The position numbers and the translations under genes are program-made. Positions 15,562 to 24,093 of a DNA stretch of 50,296 nucleotides are shown here, piece by piece (position 1 is the stretch's first letter; the number at the start of each line of letters is the position of its first letter). The DNA comes from Euryarchaeota archaeon Ods02 (GTDB taxonomy: Archaea > Halobacteriota > Halobacteria > Halobacteriales > Halorutilaceae). A model generated the notes under the pieces. The model searched no databases. It was not told the DNA's origin and saw only the letters and a program-made list of their open reading frames with translations. The stretch lies in contig JAQZDA010000014.1 of the NCBI GenBank assembly GCA_028751075.1, positions 1-50,296 on the forward strand, written 5' to 3'.

Positions 15562-16218
15562 TTACCTTCCGTGTATCCAGCAGTCCTCGACCTTTATCTC
15601 GCCGCGGACTCCGTCCCACTCGGTAGTGTACTCCAGCTGTATCCTGAAGTCGAGGTGGGGTCCGGCGACGGCGAGGGACTCGTACTCCCCGCCCTCTCCC
15701 AGCGGATGCACTCCTCTCTCGTCCTGTAGCTCCAGTATCTCCTCCACGGCTTCGGAGTCGAGACTGCGGCCGAGCCAGTCTTCGGTGAAGCCGTCGGCGG
15801 CGACCGCCGTCACGACGACGTCGTAGCTCTCCGCTATCTCGCGGAGTGCTTCCTCGGGGTCGCGGTGCCAGAGCGGTGCACGGTGTTCGACGTCGAGCCG
15901 GCGGGAGACGTCGTCGACGCGGCTGCGCTGGTACTCGCTCTCGACGGCGCCGGTGTACACGGCGTCCACGTCGAGACTCCCGAGGGCGTCTTCGACGGGC
16001 TGTAGCTCGTCTTCGCCTTCGACCTCTACCGCGGTGTGCGCCGCCGGCAGTGCTTCGGCGGCGGCTGCGGCTACCTCGCTCGCCGGCACGTGGTACATGT
16101 AGCTGCCGGGTTCCGCGTGCACGGTGACGACGTCGGTGACCTCCGTCTCCTGCTGCGCGGTGTGGAGGGCGTAACTGCTGTCCTTCCCGCCGCTGTACAG
16201 CACCGCTGAGTCTACCAC
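15562..16218 (-). CDS. dph6: Diphthine--ammonia ligase
   Basis: A 218-residue member of the alpha-hydrolase/ATP-pyrophosphatase family that amidates diphthine on elongation factor 2. The PP-loop is at the start (VLYSGGKDSSYALH); GAVESEYQRSRV, HRAPLWHRD and HPLGEGGEYESLAVAGP are the family's conserved segments. The start overlaps the end of the upstream DUF357 gene by 7 bp, indicating translational coupling. It converges on the nucleotidyltransferase gene with an 18-bp gap. Confidence 0.9.
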   Translation of the reverse strand: MVDSAVLYSGGKDSSYALHTAQQETEVTDVVTVHAEPGSYMYHVPASEVAAAAAEALPAAHTAVEVEGEDELQPVEDALGSLDVDAVYTGAVESEYQRSRVDDVSRRLDVEHRAPLWHRDPEEALREIAESYDVVVTAVAADGFTEDWLGRSLDSEAVEEILELQDERGVHPLGEGGEYESLAVAGPHLDFRIQLEYTTEWDGVRGEIKVEDCWIHGR

Positions 16219-16466
16219 TCCGTCTCGACCTCGTACAGGCCGAACCGTGCGCCGGCGTCGAGCCAGCCGTGTCCGTAGCTGAACGCCGCGAGCGCGTTCA
16301 CGTCGTCTCCGTCCTCGAGGAACCGTCTGCCGTCTTCGAGGTAGCTCTCCGCCATCTCCAGCGCCTCCATGGTGTCGCTGTCGCCGCGGTCGGCGTCCTC
16401 CACGGAGTCGAGGGCCTTCGTCAGCAGGCTCTCGTACCTATGAGTCTTCTCCGTTAGCTCTGCCAT
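16212..16466 (-). CDS. DUF357 family protein
   Basis: An 84-residue acidic helical protein (YESLLTKALDSVEDAD, MAESYLEDGRRFLEDGDDVN, ALAAFSYGHGWLDAG). It matches the small archaeal DUF357 family, of unknown function and often found near DPH6-like genes. It is the first gene of a two-gene operon with dph6. ATG 16466 has a weak A/T element upstream. Confidence 0.85.
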   Translation of the reverse strand: MAELTEKTHRYESLLTKALDSVEDADRGDSDTMEALEMAESYLEDGRRFLEDGDDVNALAAFSYGHGWLDAGARFGLYEVETEW

Positions 16467-16602
16467 CGTTCCAGGGATGTGTCCCCGGTGTCTTAGGGGT
16501 TCGGAAGCCAGGCGGCTTCTGTGTGTTCGCCGTCAGCCAGCACACCAGAGCCACCGAAAACTATATCAATGCATGAAGCTAACAATTGGTTAGGTTGATA
16601 GT

Positions 16603-17085
16603 ATGAGGGATGACGACACACCGTTCGACGACATAGTGGAGCAGATGAACGAGATGATCGAGGAGATGATGAACCAAGGTGGGTTCCCCGGAACCCAGCC
16701 TGGCTCCGGCGACACCCGTTTCGGAGGCGCGAGCTTCACCCGGGGGCCCGACGGCGAAGCAGACTTCCAGCCGTTCGGCAACTGGGCGGAAGCCGGAGAC
16801 GTCGGCGCGGCGTCGTCCACCCACGTCGACGTCATGGAGGACGAAGACGAGATCCACGTGGTCGCAGACCTCCCGGGAGTCGACAAAGAAGACATCGACC
16901 TCAAGGTCAAAGCCGACCACCTCAAGATAGAGGCATCGAACGAGGAACGCAGGTACGACGAGGTAGTCCAGCTTCCGGCGGAGGTCGACGAGGACACCGC
17001 ATCCGCGAGCTACAACAACGGCGTCCTCGAGGTGTCGTTCACCCGGGTCGAGGACGAAACCTCTAAACACATCGACATAGAGTAA
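16603..17085 (+). CDS. Hsp20/alpha-crystallin small heat-shock protein
   Basis: A 160-residue ATP-independent chaperone. The first 65 residues are a variable Met- and Gly-rich arm (QMNEMIEEMMNQGGFPG); the alpha-crystallin domain runs from about residue 72 to the end (THVDVMEDEDEIHVVADLPG, LPAEVDEDTASASYNNGVLE), including the A-x-x-x-n-G-v-L type motif. The tail is short and lacks a clear IXI motif. Upstream, ACTATATC (about 16562-16569) and TTGGTTAGG are possible promoter elements. A 37-residue ORF follows at 17092. Confidence 0.92.
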   Translation: MRDDDTPFDDIVEQMNEMIEEMMNQGGFPGTQPGSGDTRFGGASFTRGPDGEADFQPFGNWAEAGDVGAASSTHVDVMEDEDEIHVVADLPGVDKEDIDLKVKADHLKIEASNEERRYDEVVQLPAEVDEDTASASYNNGVLEVSFTRVEDETSKHIDIE

Positions 17086-17091
17086 CGCATC

Positions 17092-17205
17092 ATGGAAGAG
17101 CTCCCCAGCGCGGAAGGCAGCCTCACGAAGGACGAACGCCGGCAGCTGAAGGAAGCGTTCGACGAATGGCTCATCGACGACGCCACACCCCACGTCGCAT
17201 CCTGA
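17092..17205 (+). CDS. 37-residue ORF directly after hsp20
   Basis: ATG 17092 lies 6 bp after the hsp20 stop and opens a short frame, EELPSAEGSLTKDERRQLKE then AFDEWLIDDATP, with haloarchaeal-looking codon use and helix-forming composition. There is no recognised family. Tight spacing suggests cotranscription with the chaperone. It could be a real microprotein or chance coding; the amphipathic helix and acidic end favour the former. Confidence 0.45.
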   Translation: MEELPSAEGSLTKDERRQLKEAFDEWLIDDATPHVAS

Positions 17206-17268
17206 ACCCCGTACGATCCCCTCTCAGACCTCACCGGATACCTCCCTCACACCACCGGAACCGCCGCG

Positions 17269-18468
17269 TCACCGTCCTAGATCCTCGTGCGCCGAATCCA
17301 GTGAATCCGACGCTAACGCCGCATGGAGGCTGAGCTCCCCGGCTAACACCGCCGCGGCCACGACCTCCGCGAACTCGTCGGCGTGCGCTCCGACTACGTC
17401 GCCGCCGCCCGCCACCCCCATTAGCTCGAGGGCTTCCTTCTGCGTCGGCAGCGCAGTGCCGCCGCCGACGGTGCCGACCTCCACCGCAGGCAACGACACC
17501 GAAGCGTAGAGTCCCTCTTCCCGCGCCTCCATCGACGTGAACGCGCTGCTCGCCTCCACCACCTGCGCGACGTCCTGACCGGTCGCGAGATACAGCGCGG
17601 CGACCACGTTCGCGGCGTGAGCGTTAGCGCCTAACGATGCCGCCCGCGCGCTTCCCACATGGGTCTTGCGGTGCGCGACCTCCTGTATCTCGTCCGCAGT
17701 CGACTTCAGAACCTCCTCGACGACGTCGTGCGGAACCGTCACGTCGGCGGCGACGCTCTTTCCGCGGCCTTCTACGACGTTCACCGCAGCGGGTTTCTTG
17801 TCCGCACACATGTTCCCCGACAACGCGACGAGCTCCGCATCCGTCTCCCGTTCCACGACGGCGGCCGCCTGCCGCGTAGCCACCGTCGCCATGTTCATAC
17901 CCATGGCGTCACCCGTCGAGTACCTGAACCGGAGGTAGACGCTGTCTCCGGAGACAGTGGCTTCGACGTCGAGGAGCTCGCCGTGACTGGTGGTGGAGTC
18001 CGCCGCCTCCTTCAGGCTCTCGAAGCCCTCGTCCTCCGCCCAGATAGCGAGGTTCTTCGCCTCCGCTACGTCGTCGACGCGGAACACCGGCGCCCGCGTC
18101 ATCCCGTCCTTCGAAACCCTCGCAGTCGCGCCGCCGGCATCTGCGACCGCGCGGCAGCCGCGGTTGACGGATGCGACGAGCGCGCCCTCAGTGGTCGCCA
18201 GCGGGAGGTAGTACTCTCCGTCGGCGTGTTCTCCGTCGACGTCGAGGGGGCCGGCGACTCCGAGGGGGACGCGTGTAGCGCCGACCGCGTTCTCCACGTT
18301 CGAACGCGCTTCCTCCGCGTCGTGCAGGCGACCTACCTCCGTGAGATCCGAGTCGGCGAGCTCCTCCACCGCTCTACGGCGGACGTCCGCGGCCTCCTCG
18401 GGGGGTAGCTCGTCTTCGACGGCGTACAATGGTAGGTCGCCGGAGACGACTCTGTCTACGTGGTCCAT
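17269..18468 (-). CDS. hmgA: Hydroxymethylglutaryl-CoA reductase (NADPH), class I
   Basis: A 399-residue enzyme converting HMG-CoA to mevalonate, the committed step toward archaeal isoprenoid lipids. Catalytic features are visible: Glu94 in TTEGALVASVNRG, Asp187 in GDAMGMNM, the lysine in CADKKPAAVN, and a C-terminal His in SLHAALAS. ENAVGATRVPLGVAGPL near residue 60 and GTVGGGTALPTQ are further class I marks. There is no membrane domain. TTCTAATAACC about 28 bp upstream of ATG 18468 suggests a leaderless message. Confidence 0.97.
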   Translation of the reverse strand: MDHVDRVVSGDLPLYAVEDELPPEEAADVRRRAVEELADSDLTEVGRLHDAEEARSNVENAVGATRVPLGVAGPLDVDGEHADGEYYLPLATTEGALVASVNRGCRAVADAGGATARVSKDGMTRAPVFRVDDVAEAKNLAIWAEDEGFESLKEAADSTTSHGELLDVEATVSGDSVYLRFRYSTGDAMGMNMATVATRQAAAVVERETDAELVALSGNMCADKKPAAVNVVEGRGKSVAADVTVPHDVVEEVLKSTADEIQEVAHRKTHVGSARAASLGANAHAANVVAALYLATGQDVAQVVEASSAFTSMEAREEGLYASVSLPAVEVGTVGGGTALPTQKEALELMGVAGGGDVVGAHADEFAEVVAAAVLAGELSLHAALASDSLDSAHEDLGR

Positions 18469-18551
18469 ACCTCTACCTCTGCTTCAGGGTTATTAGAACG
18501 GTCGGATGAACGGAAACCCGTGTTCGACAGCCGACGAACCGTTCTCTGGCG

Positions 18552-20027
18552 TTAGACGAGCGACGACCCCGTCATCTCCATCGGCTTCTCCAGATCCAGG
18601 AACTCCAGCAGCGTCGGCGCGACGTCCCTTAGCTCTCCGTCGTCGACGTCTCCGTCTCCGTCGACGTGGATGCAGGGAACCTGGTTGAAGGTGTGAGCGG
18701 TGTGGGGGTCTTCCTTGGTCCCCATCTCCTCTGCGTTCCCGTGGTCCGCGGTGACGAGGACCTCCGCACCCTCCTTCCGTAACGCGTCGACGACTCTGCC
18801 TGCGCAGCGGTCGACGTGTTCACACGCCATGACCGCGGCGTCGAAGTCCCCGGTGTGCCCGACCATGTCGGGGTTCGCGTAGTTCAACACGAGGACGTCG
18901 TGCCGGCCTATGGCTTCGACGGCGTGGTCCGTGACCTCGTACGCGCTCATCTCCGGCCGCAGGTCGTAGGTCTCGACGTCGGGGCTCGGAACTATCTCCC
19001 GGACCTCACCCTGGAACTTTCGTTCGCGGCCGCCGTTGAGGAAGTACGTGACGTGGGCGTACTTCTCAGTCTCCGCGATACGGAACTGCGTCAAGCCCGC
19101 GTCTGCGACGACCTTCCCGAGGACGTTCTCCGGCTGCTCGGACGGGTACGCAGCGGGCACGGGGAACTCCTCGTCGTACACAGTCATCGACGCGAACTCC
19201 ACGTCCACTGCGGTGTCGTCGCCCGCCGGCCACTCGGCTTCGATGCCGTTCAACATACGCGTCAGCTGTCGGGCGCGGTCGCCGCGGAAGTTGAAGAAGA
19301 ACGCGCTGTCGCCGTCAGCGAGCGCGGGTGCGTCGCCTACGACCGTGGGCTCCACGAACTCGTCGGATTCACCGCGGCTGTAGGCTTCCTCCACGGCTTC
19401 GACCGCGGACTCCGCTTGGTGTCCCCGGCGTTCGACGACTGCGTCGTACGCCCTGCGCGTCCTCTCCCAGTTCAGGTCGCGGTCCATCGCGTAGTACCTG
19501 CCGGACACCGAAGCTATCTCGGCGTCGTGTTCCTCCGCCTTCTCCTCGAGCTCCCTGAGGTAGTCGACGGCGCTCTCCGGCGGGGTGTCGCGGCCGTCGA
19601 GGAACGCGTGCACAACGGCTTCACGGTCGTGTCTGTCGGCGAGCTCCAGCACCGCGTTGAGATGCCGTTGCGCAGAGTGGACGCCGCCGTCGCTCACGAG
19701 CCCCATGACGTGGAACCGGTCGCCCGAGGACACGGCGTCCTCGAGGACGGGGTTGCTGTAGAAGCTGCCGTCGTCGATGGCGTCGTCGATGCGTGCGAGC
19801 GGCTGCTTGACGATGCGGCCTGCGCCGATGTTCAGGTGGCCGACCTCACTGTTACCCATCTGACCTTCGACCAGCCCCACCGAACGGCCGTGCGTCGATA
19901 GAAAACCGACCGAGCCTTCCTCCCGCATCTCGTCGATGTTCGGGGTGTCTGCGGCGGCGACCGCGTTACCCTCCGTCTCCTCGCGTTCACCCCAGCCGTC
20001 GAGGATCACTAGCGCGGCCTCTGTCAT
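18552..20027 (-). CDS. gpmI: 2,3-bisphosphoglycerate-independent phosphoglycerate mutase
   Basis: A 491-residue alkaline-phosphatase-superfamily enzyme interconverting 3- and 2-phosphoglycerate. LVILDGWGERE binds metal; the serine nucleophile is in GQMGNSEVGHLNIGAGR; VLNYANPDMVGHTGDF and VLVTADHGNAEEM give further metal ligands. It is the bacterial-type GpmI length, not the shorter archaeal ApgM. The open frame extends to 20126, but ATG 20027 is chosen: TEAALVILDGWG begins there and a TATA-like CCTTAATCC lies about 28 bp upstream. The 5' end faces a divergent metallo-beta-lactamase-fold gene. Confidence 0.95.
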   Translation of the reverse strand: MTEAALVILDGWGEREETEGNAVAAADTPNIDEMREEGSVGFLSTHGRSVGLVEGQMGNSEVGHLNIGAGRIVKQPLARIDDAIDDGSFYSNPVLEDAVSSGDRFHVMGLVSDGGVHSAQRHLNAVLELADRHDREAVVHAFLDGRDTPPESAVDYLRELEEKAEEHDAEIASVSGRYYAMDRDLNWERTRRAYDAVVERRGHQAESAVEAVEEAYSRGESDEFVEPTVVGDAPALADGDSAFFFNFRGDRARQLTRMLNGIEAEWPAGDDTAVDVEFASMTVYDEEFPVPAAYPSEQPENVLGKVVADAGLTQFRIAETEKYAHVTYFLNGGRERKFQGEVREIVPSPDVETYDLRPEMSAYEVTDHAVEAIGRHDVLVLNYANPDMVGHTGDFDAAVMACEHVDRCAGRVVDALRKEGAEVLVTADHGNAEEMGTKEDPHTAHTFNQVPCIHVDGDGDVDDGELRDVAPTLLEFLDLEKPMEMTGSSLV

Positions 20028-20176
20028 CAGATAGAGGTAACGCATCCCCTGGATTAAGGCTGCCGTTCCCTCTTCAGCTACGTCGGCCACTCGTCTGTAT
20101 CCCTGTGTCTTTGAACTCCCTGCCACCCATCCGCCGTTTCACAACCCGTAAAAGCCGTCTCCGCCTGAGGTACACC

Positions 20177-21133
20177 GTGAAGCCGGAAGTCCAGCGTCTG
20201 GAGCTATGGATGGAGTGGCCTCCACAGGAGGTCTGCGTCTACATCCTGGAGACCGACGACGACGTCGTAGCCGTCGACGCCGGCGTCGGCACCGAAGACG
20301 GCCGTGACGACCTCCTCGACACCCTCGACAGACACGGCTACAGCCCCGGCGACGTTGACCACCTGCTTTTGACGCATCCTCATCTCGACCACGTCGGCGG
20401 CGTCGACCTGTTCACGGAGGCGACGGTTTACGCCCACGAGGACGTAAGCTACTACCTCGACGACGGCGAAGACCGCGTCGAGGAGACCCGCCGGAAGATA
20501 CAGGAGGCGGGGTTCCGCGGCGGCTACGTCGACGAAGCCGTCGAGGGCTCGCTCGACGTCGTCCGCCAGAACCGCGAACACCTGGTGCCGGAGGACGTCG
20601 ACGTCGAGCTCTCCGGCGATGAGAGGTTCACCGCGGGCGGAGTGGAGTTCGACACCGTGCACACGCCGGGACACCAGCACCAGCACCTGTGCTTCGAGTT
20701 CGACAGCGCCGACGGCCGTGCGCTGTTCGCCGGCGACGCCGTCGCCGAATCCTTCCGCTCCATCATATACGACGTCGGCTTCCGCGAGGGCATGTACGAA
20801 GCCGTCGAAAGCTACTACACAGCGTTCGACCGCCTCCGCGGCAGGGACGTCGACGTCGTCTACCCCGGGCACGGCCCCGTCTTCCACGACCTTCCCGCTG
20901 CCGTGGATCAGGCGGAAGACAGCCTAGACCGCCTCGTCGAACGCTGCGCGGACACCCTGCGGGATCTCGGCCGCGCCACGACGTTCGACGTCACCCTGCA
21001 GCACGCGGAGAGCCAGGACGACTTCCGCAACCGGATCTTCGACGACGCCGGCGCGCTCGGATACCTCGAGAAACAGGAGCTGGCGACGTCGGAGCTAGAG
21101 GACGGAGTCCGGTACTTCGAACCCGTCGAGTGA
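20177..21133 (+). CDS. Metallo-beta-lactamase-fold hydrolase 1
   Basis: A 318-residue MBL-fold protein. LLLTHPHLDHVGGVDLF is the HxHxDH metal motif; HTPGHQHQH, LFAGDAV and VYPGHGPVF provide the remaining ligands. About 95 C-terminal residues add a helical domain ending in a possible winged-helix-like segment (FDDAGALGYLEKQELAT). The substrate is unknown. The frame is open back to 20105, but GTG 20177 is preferred because CCGTAAAAG sits about 28 bp upstream and the family N-terminus (VQRLELWMEWPPQEVCVYIL) begins there. A second MBL-fold gene follows on the same strand. Confidence 0.85.
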   Translation: MKPEVQRLELWMEWPPQEVCVYILETDDDVVAVDAGVGTEDGRDDLLDTLDRHGYSPGDVDHLLLTHPHLDHVGGVDLFTEATVYAHEDVSYYLDDGEDRVEETRRKIQEAGFRGGYVDEAVEGSLDVVRQNREHLVPEDVDVELSGDERFTAGGVEFDTVHTPGHQHQHLCFEFDSADGRALFAGDAVAESFRSIIYDVGFREGMYEAVESYYTAFDRLRGRDVDVVYPGHGPVFHDLPAAVDQAEDSLDRLVERCADTLRDLGRATTFDVTLQHAESQDDFRNRIFDDAGALGYLEKQELATSELEDGVRYFEPVE

Positions 21134-21217
21134 ACCTGTTCTGAGGGAGAACTCTCCCGGCCTTCGGTTACGGCGACCACCGGTAGTCTGAAGACTCCGT
21201 ACGGACTCCGTCTTCCC

Positions 21218-22093
21218 ATGGAAGCCGCGGACGGAGTCCACGTAGTCGACACCATGATGTGGGGTATGCCCGAGCAGACGGCGGCGTTCGTCGTCGACGC
21301 TGACTCCCCCGCCGTGATAGACGCGGGTCTTTCCACCGACGTCGACCGGGTGCTCGACTACCTCGACGATCTAGGTGTCGACAGGGAGGACGCCGAACAC
21401 GTCTTCGTCAGCCACGTACACCTCGACCACGCCGGCGGCGTCTCCACCCTCGCGGAGGAGCTACCGAACTCCGTGTTCTACGCCCACCCCCGCGCAGTCG
21501 AGTACCTGACGGACCCCGAGAAAGCGAAGAGCCTTCTGGAGGGTACGAGGGAGGTAATGGGTTCTCTCGCCGACAGCTACGGAGAGTTCCGTACGGTCCC
21601 GGAGGACCGCGTGGAAGCCGTCGACCACTGCGAGGTGTTCGACCTCGGAAGCCACGAGCTAGAGGCGATCTACGCCACGGGTCACGCACCCCATCACCTG
21701 TCGTTCTTCGAGAGATCTACGGACAGCCTGTTTGTCGTCGACGAGGGCTGTGCCTACATGGAGGGGAGGGAGTACTCGACGACTCCGCCGTCGGACTTCG
21801 ACCTCGAACTTACGCTAGAGAGCTTCGAGCGCTTCCGCAGCAGGCAGCCTGAACGGCTGATTTACGGTCACTACGGCGTCAACGAGGACGGCGTGGAGGC
21901 CCTTGACCGACACGAGGAGGAGCTCCGCAGTTGGGTGGACACCGTCGAAAGTCACTGGCTGCGGACCGGGGACGTCGAGGAGACGGCGGACGCGGTGGTG
22001 GAGGAGTACGGCGATGTCGTGGTGAACCCCGTGGTTCAGGAGATACTGAAACGAGACGTTCGCGGTGTCGTCCGCTACCTGAAGACACGTTGA
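21218..22093 (+). CDS. Metallo-beta-lactamase-fold hydrolase 2
   Basis: A 291-residue MBL-fold protein with VFVSHVHLDHAGGVSTL as metal motif, ATGHAPHHLSFF, FVVDEGC and IYGHYGV. It is only distantly similar to the preceding MBL gene: the N-terminus (VHVVDTMMWGMPEQTAAFVV) and the C-terminal helices differ. ATG 21218 begins a sensible N-terminus. Glyoxalase II-like hydrolysis of a thioester is one common activity of the fold, but the substrate here is unknown. Confidence 0.85.
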   Translation: MEAADGVHVVDTMMWGMPEQTAAFVVDADSPAVIDAGLSTDVDRVLDYLDDLGVDREDAEHVFVSHVHLDHAGGVSTLAEELPNSVFYAHPRAVEYLTDPEKAKSLLEGTREVMGSLADSYGEFRTVPEDRVEAVDHCEVFDLGSHELEAIYATGHAPHHLSFFERSTDSLFVVDEGCAYMEGREYSTTPPSDFDLELTLESFERFRSRQPERLIYGHYGVNEDGVEALDRHEEELRSWVDTVESHWLRTGDVEETADAVVEEYGDVVVNPVVQEILKRDVRGVVRYLKTR

Positions 22094-22162
22094 CCTCCAG
22101 GGTTCCCGGGTTCAGTGGAGGTCGGCGGTAGAAGTTTATCCCGGGGACTCCATCGTGGGACC

Positions 22163-22510
22163 GTGTCCGAATCCGGGTTGCTGAGGCGGCAGCTGGAGAT
22201 AGGTGGCTTCATGGTCGTGATAGCTCTCGCTGCAGCTCTGGCTTCTGTGCTCGTGCCGAGGACGTTCCTGCCCCGGTACCTGGCGGCATGGGTTATTCTC
22301 CTCGCCGCTAGGTCCGTGCAGGAGCTGGAGGTAGACTTCGGAGACGGCGTCTCTCAGAGTACGGTGGACGGTGTCCTCACTCTCGTGGTCGCTGTAGCCT
22401 TCTTCGTCTTCGCCCACCTGGTCTTCGTAGGCTTCCTGCAGTCTAACTGGGGTTTGTTCGTAGCTGCTGGTGTCGGCGTAGTGGTCGGCATGTACGTGCT
22501 CACGGATTGA
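22163..22510 (+). CDS. Small membrane protein, three to four helices
   Basis: About 115 residues with hydrophobic segments at LEIGGFMVVIALAAALASVL, YLAAWVILLAARSV, LTLVVAVAFFVFAHLVF and GLFVAAGVGVVVGMYVL. I do not recognise a family. GTG 22163 is preferred to the upstream start at 22115 because AGTTTATCCC lies about 28 bp before it, giving a leaderless message, and the extra 16 residues look non-coding. Confidence 0.6.
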   Translation: MSESGLLRRQLEIGGFMVVIALAAALASVLVPRTFLPRYLAAWVILLAARSVQELEVDFGDGVSQSTVDGVLTLVVAVAFFVFAHLVFVGFLQSNWGLFVAAGVGVVVGMYVLTD

Positions 22511-22710
22511 GCTCTGGAGATCAAGGTGAGCGGAGGTCAAATGGGGGTGGTGGGCTGGAATGCGTGGATTAGGTCGTCGCCGGAGCCGAGGGAAGCCTGG
22601 GTTGTGTCCCTCTTCTATGGTAATAAAACCTACGGCGGCGGGAAACTATCAGGAACTAACGATAGATTTTTTATCGCCAGCGAGTTACTGGTTGTGTGGG
22701 ACGTATTAAC
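22511..22710 (+). promoter_or_regulatory. Promoter region with T6 run before the leader ORF
   Basis: No gene was seen. ATTTTTTATC (22666-22675) may be the TATA box for the downstream leader ORF and 212-residue gene, or a terminator for the upstream membrane protein; a small inverted repeat CTATC/GATAG lies just before it. Confidence 0.4.
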
Positions 22711-22773
22711 ATGAGAGGCCGTAAGTACGGCGTGTACACGGGTACTCGTCGCGTTTACGGAGGTGTACCATGA
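22711..22773 (+). CDS. Possible 20-residue leader peptide overlapping the next start
   Basis: ATG 22711 opens MRGRKYGVYTGTRRVYGGVP and stops at TGA 22771-22773, overlapping ATG 22770 of the next gene as ATGA. It is rich in Arg, Gly and Tyr, unlike the acidic proteins around it. The position, about 40 bp after a TATA-like TTTTTTATC, suggests it is the first ORF on the transcript. It may couple or regulate translation of the downstream gene, or it may be chance. Confidence 0.4.
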   Translation: MRGRKYGVYTGTRRVYGGVP

Positions 22774-23408
22774 CCGAGGAAGCCGTGCGGAAGAAGCTCG
22801 ACAAGTTCGTACACACGGTAGCTATCCAGTCGCTCGACGAGCTCGACCCCTTGAACGTTCTCGACGTCGACGTCAACATCTCAGGTGACAAGATAAAGTC
22901 CGCGATGCGCGACGACATCCGGCAGGAGATGGCTACGGTGAAAGCCAGGTTCCAGGATCAGATGGGTCTCGCAGTCGACTACTCCGTCGCTGGCAACGGA
23001 AGCTTCGAGAGCCACCGCGACGAGTTCATCGACGTCGACGTCTTCTACAACACCTTCCGGGGTAACGGCGAGAGGAAGGAAGCTTTCAGAGAGGATCTTA
23101 CGGAGTACTTCGAGCGGACAAGCGAGGGCATCAAGCCGCTCGTGGAGTCCCCGGAGGAGGAGTACTGGGACGCCATGGTAGCGTGTTACACGAAGGACGA
23201 AGCCCGTGACTACCTTGACGCGCACTTCAGCAGGGCGGATATAATCGAGAGATACAAGGACGATATGGTGATGGAGATGGAGCTAGACACGGGACTTCCG
23301 ATCGAAAGCATGGAGTACACCGACGAAGCCGTTCGCGTCTTCTCCGTCGGTGAAGCGGAGATGCGTGACCGCGTCCACAAGCAGCTTGACAAGGTATACG
23401 ACGACTGA
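22770..23408 (+). CDS. Uncharacterised 212-residue acidic protein
   Basis: A 212-residue soluble protein of unknown family. It is mostly helical by composition (VRKKLDKFVHTVAIQSLDEL, ERKEAFREDLTEYFERTSEG) with a central beta-like stretch (LDVDVNISGDKIKS). No metal, nucleotide or DNA motif is evident. Start ATG 22770 has GGAGGT at 22759-22764, one of the few clear Shine-Dalgarno sequences outside the pilins. A 20-residue ORF overlaps the start, which may be a regulatory device. Confidence 0.65.
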   Translation: MTEEAVRKKLDKFVHTVAIQSLDELDPLNVLDVDVNISGDKIKSAMRDDIRQEMATVKARFQDQMGLAVDYSVAGNGSFESHRDEFIDVDVFYNTFRGNGERKEAFREDLTEYFERTSEGIKPLVESPEEEYWDAMVACYTKDEARDYLDAHFSRADIIERYKDDMVMEMELDTGLPIESMEYTDEAVRVFSVGEAEMRDRVHKQLDKVYDD

Positions 23409-23487
23409 ACCCCTCTACGCCTTCAGCGACTCCTTCGCATCCACCCACCTCCAACGTTTAAGTAGCTACCAGCCGTTTTCCGGCTGC

Positions 23488-23688
23488 ATGGTACTCAAGA
23501 AGATACAGGTAATCGGATCCAGCACAGAATCGTGGGAAGAAGCCGCCTTAGACGCAGTCGACCAGGCTTCGCAGAGCGTAGACGAGATAAAATGGGTGGA
23601 GGTCGAGAGCAAAGGGATAGAGCTCGCTACCACCGACGCACCCGAGTATCAGACGGAAGTCGAGATAGCGTTCGAGATCAAGGACTGA
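23488..23688 (+). CDS. Dodecin, flavin-storage protein
   Basis: A 66-residue dodecin, which forms a hollow dodecamer binding flavins such as riboflavin or lumichrome. The sequence closely follows haloarchaeal dodecin: MVLKKIQVIGSSTESW at the start, Trp36 that sandwiches the isoalloxazine ring, and Gln55 that contacts it (EYQTEVEIAFEI). The frame is open much further upstream, but ATG 23488 matches the family start and has CGTTTAAG about 30 bp upstream. Confidence 0.93.
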   Translation: MVLKKIQVIGSSTESWEEAALDAVDQASQSVDEIKWVEVESKGIELATTDAPEYQTEVEIAFEIKD

Positions 23689-23764
23689 ACTACGGTAGCT
23701 AGCTGACCGTTCCCCTCCCTATCTACTTCAGTTCAGTATCGAGCGGAGCTACTCTCCTACCTAC

Positions 23765-23953
23765 TCACTCTATGTCCATGGACTTCAGGCTGGACTCTAT
23801 CTGATCGAGCTCGTCGTTCGTGACCTCCATCTGGGACCTCATCCTCTCTATCTCCTGCTGCAGCTGCTTCACCCGGATGTATATCAGGTAGCTCGCTCCG
23901 AGGGATACACCCAACAGCAGCCCGAGAGCCGAGATAATCAATGTCGTGACCAT
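23765..23953 (-). CDS. Small membrane-anchored coiled-coil protein
   Basis: A 62-residue protein with one N-terminal transmembrane helix (TLIISALGLLLGVSLGASYL) followed by a charged coiled coil (KQLQQEIERMRSQMEVTNDE). No family is recognised. Upstream of ATG 23953 is TTTTATTA at a distance of about 30 bp, a good leaderless promoter. It could act as a small membrane scaffold. Confidence 0.65.
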   Translation of the reverse strand: MVTTLIISALGLLLGVSLGASYLIYIRVKQLQQEIERMRSQMEVTNDELDQIESSLKSMDIE

Positions 23954-24093
23954 CGAACCAGAGGTTCAGGCTCCTGACTAATAAAACATTGGCTGCCTAT
24001 CGCGGGGTTCACAGACTCATCGACTCACCGTCCTGCGGTTAAGCCGGATGAGCCAAAACCATCAAGTACCACGGGTGGGAACGACTGAGGAAG

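Noticed and set aside
18816-19901. Long plus-strand frame opposite gpmI
   Set aside because: It is a shadow of gpmI, has no promoter and no family resemblance.
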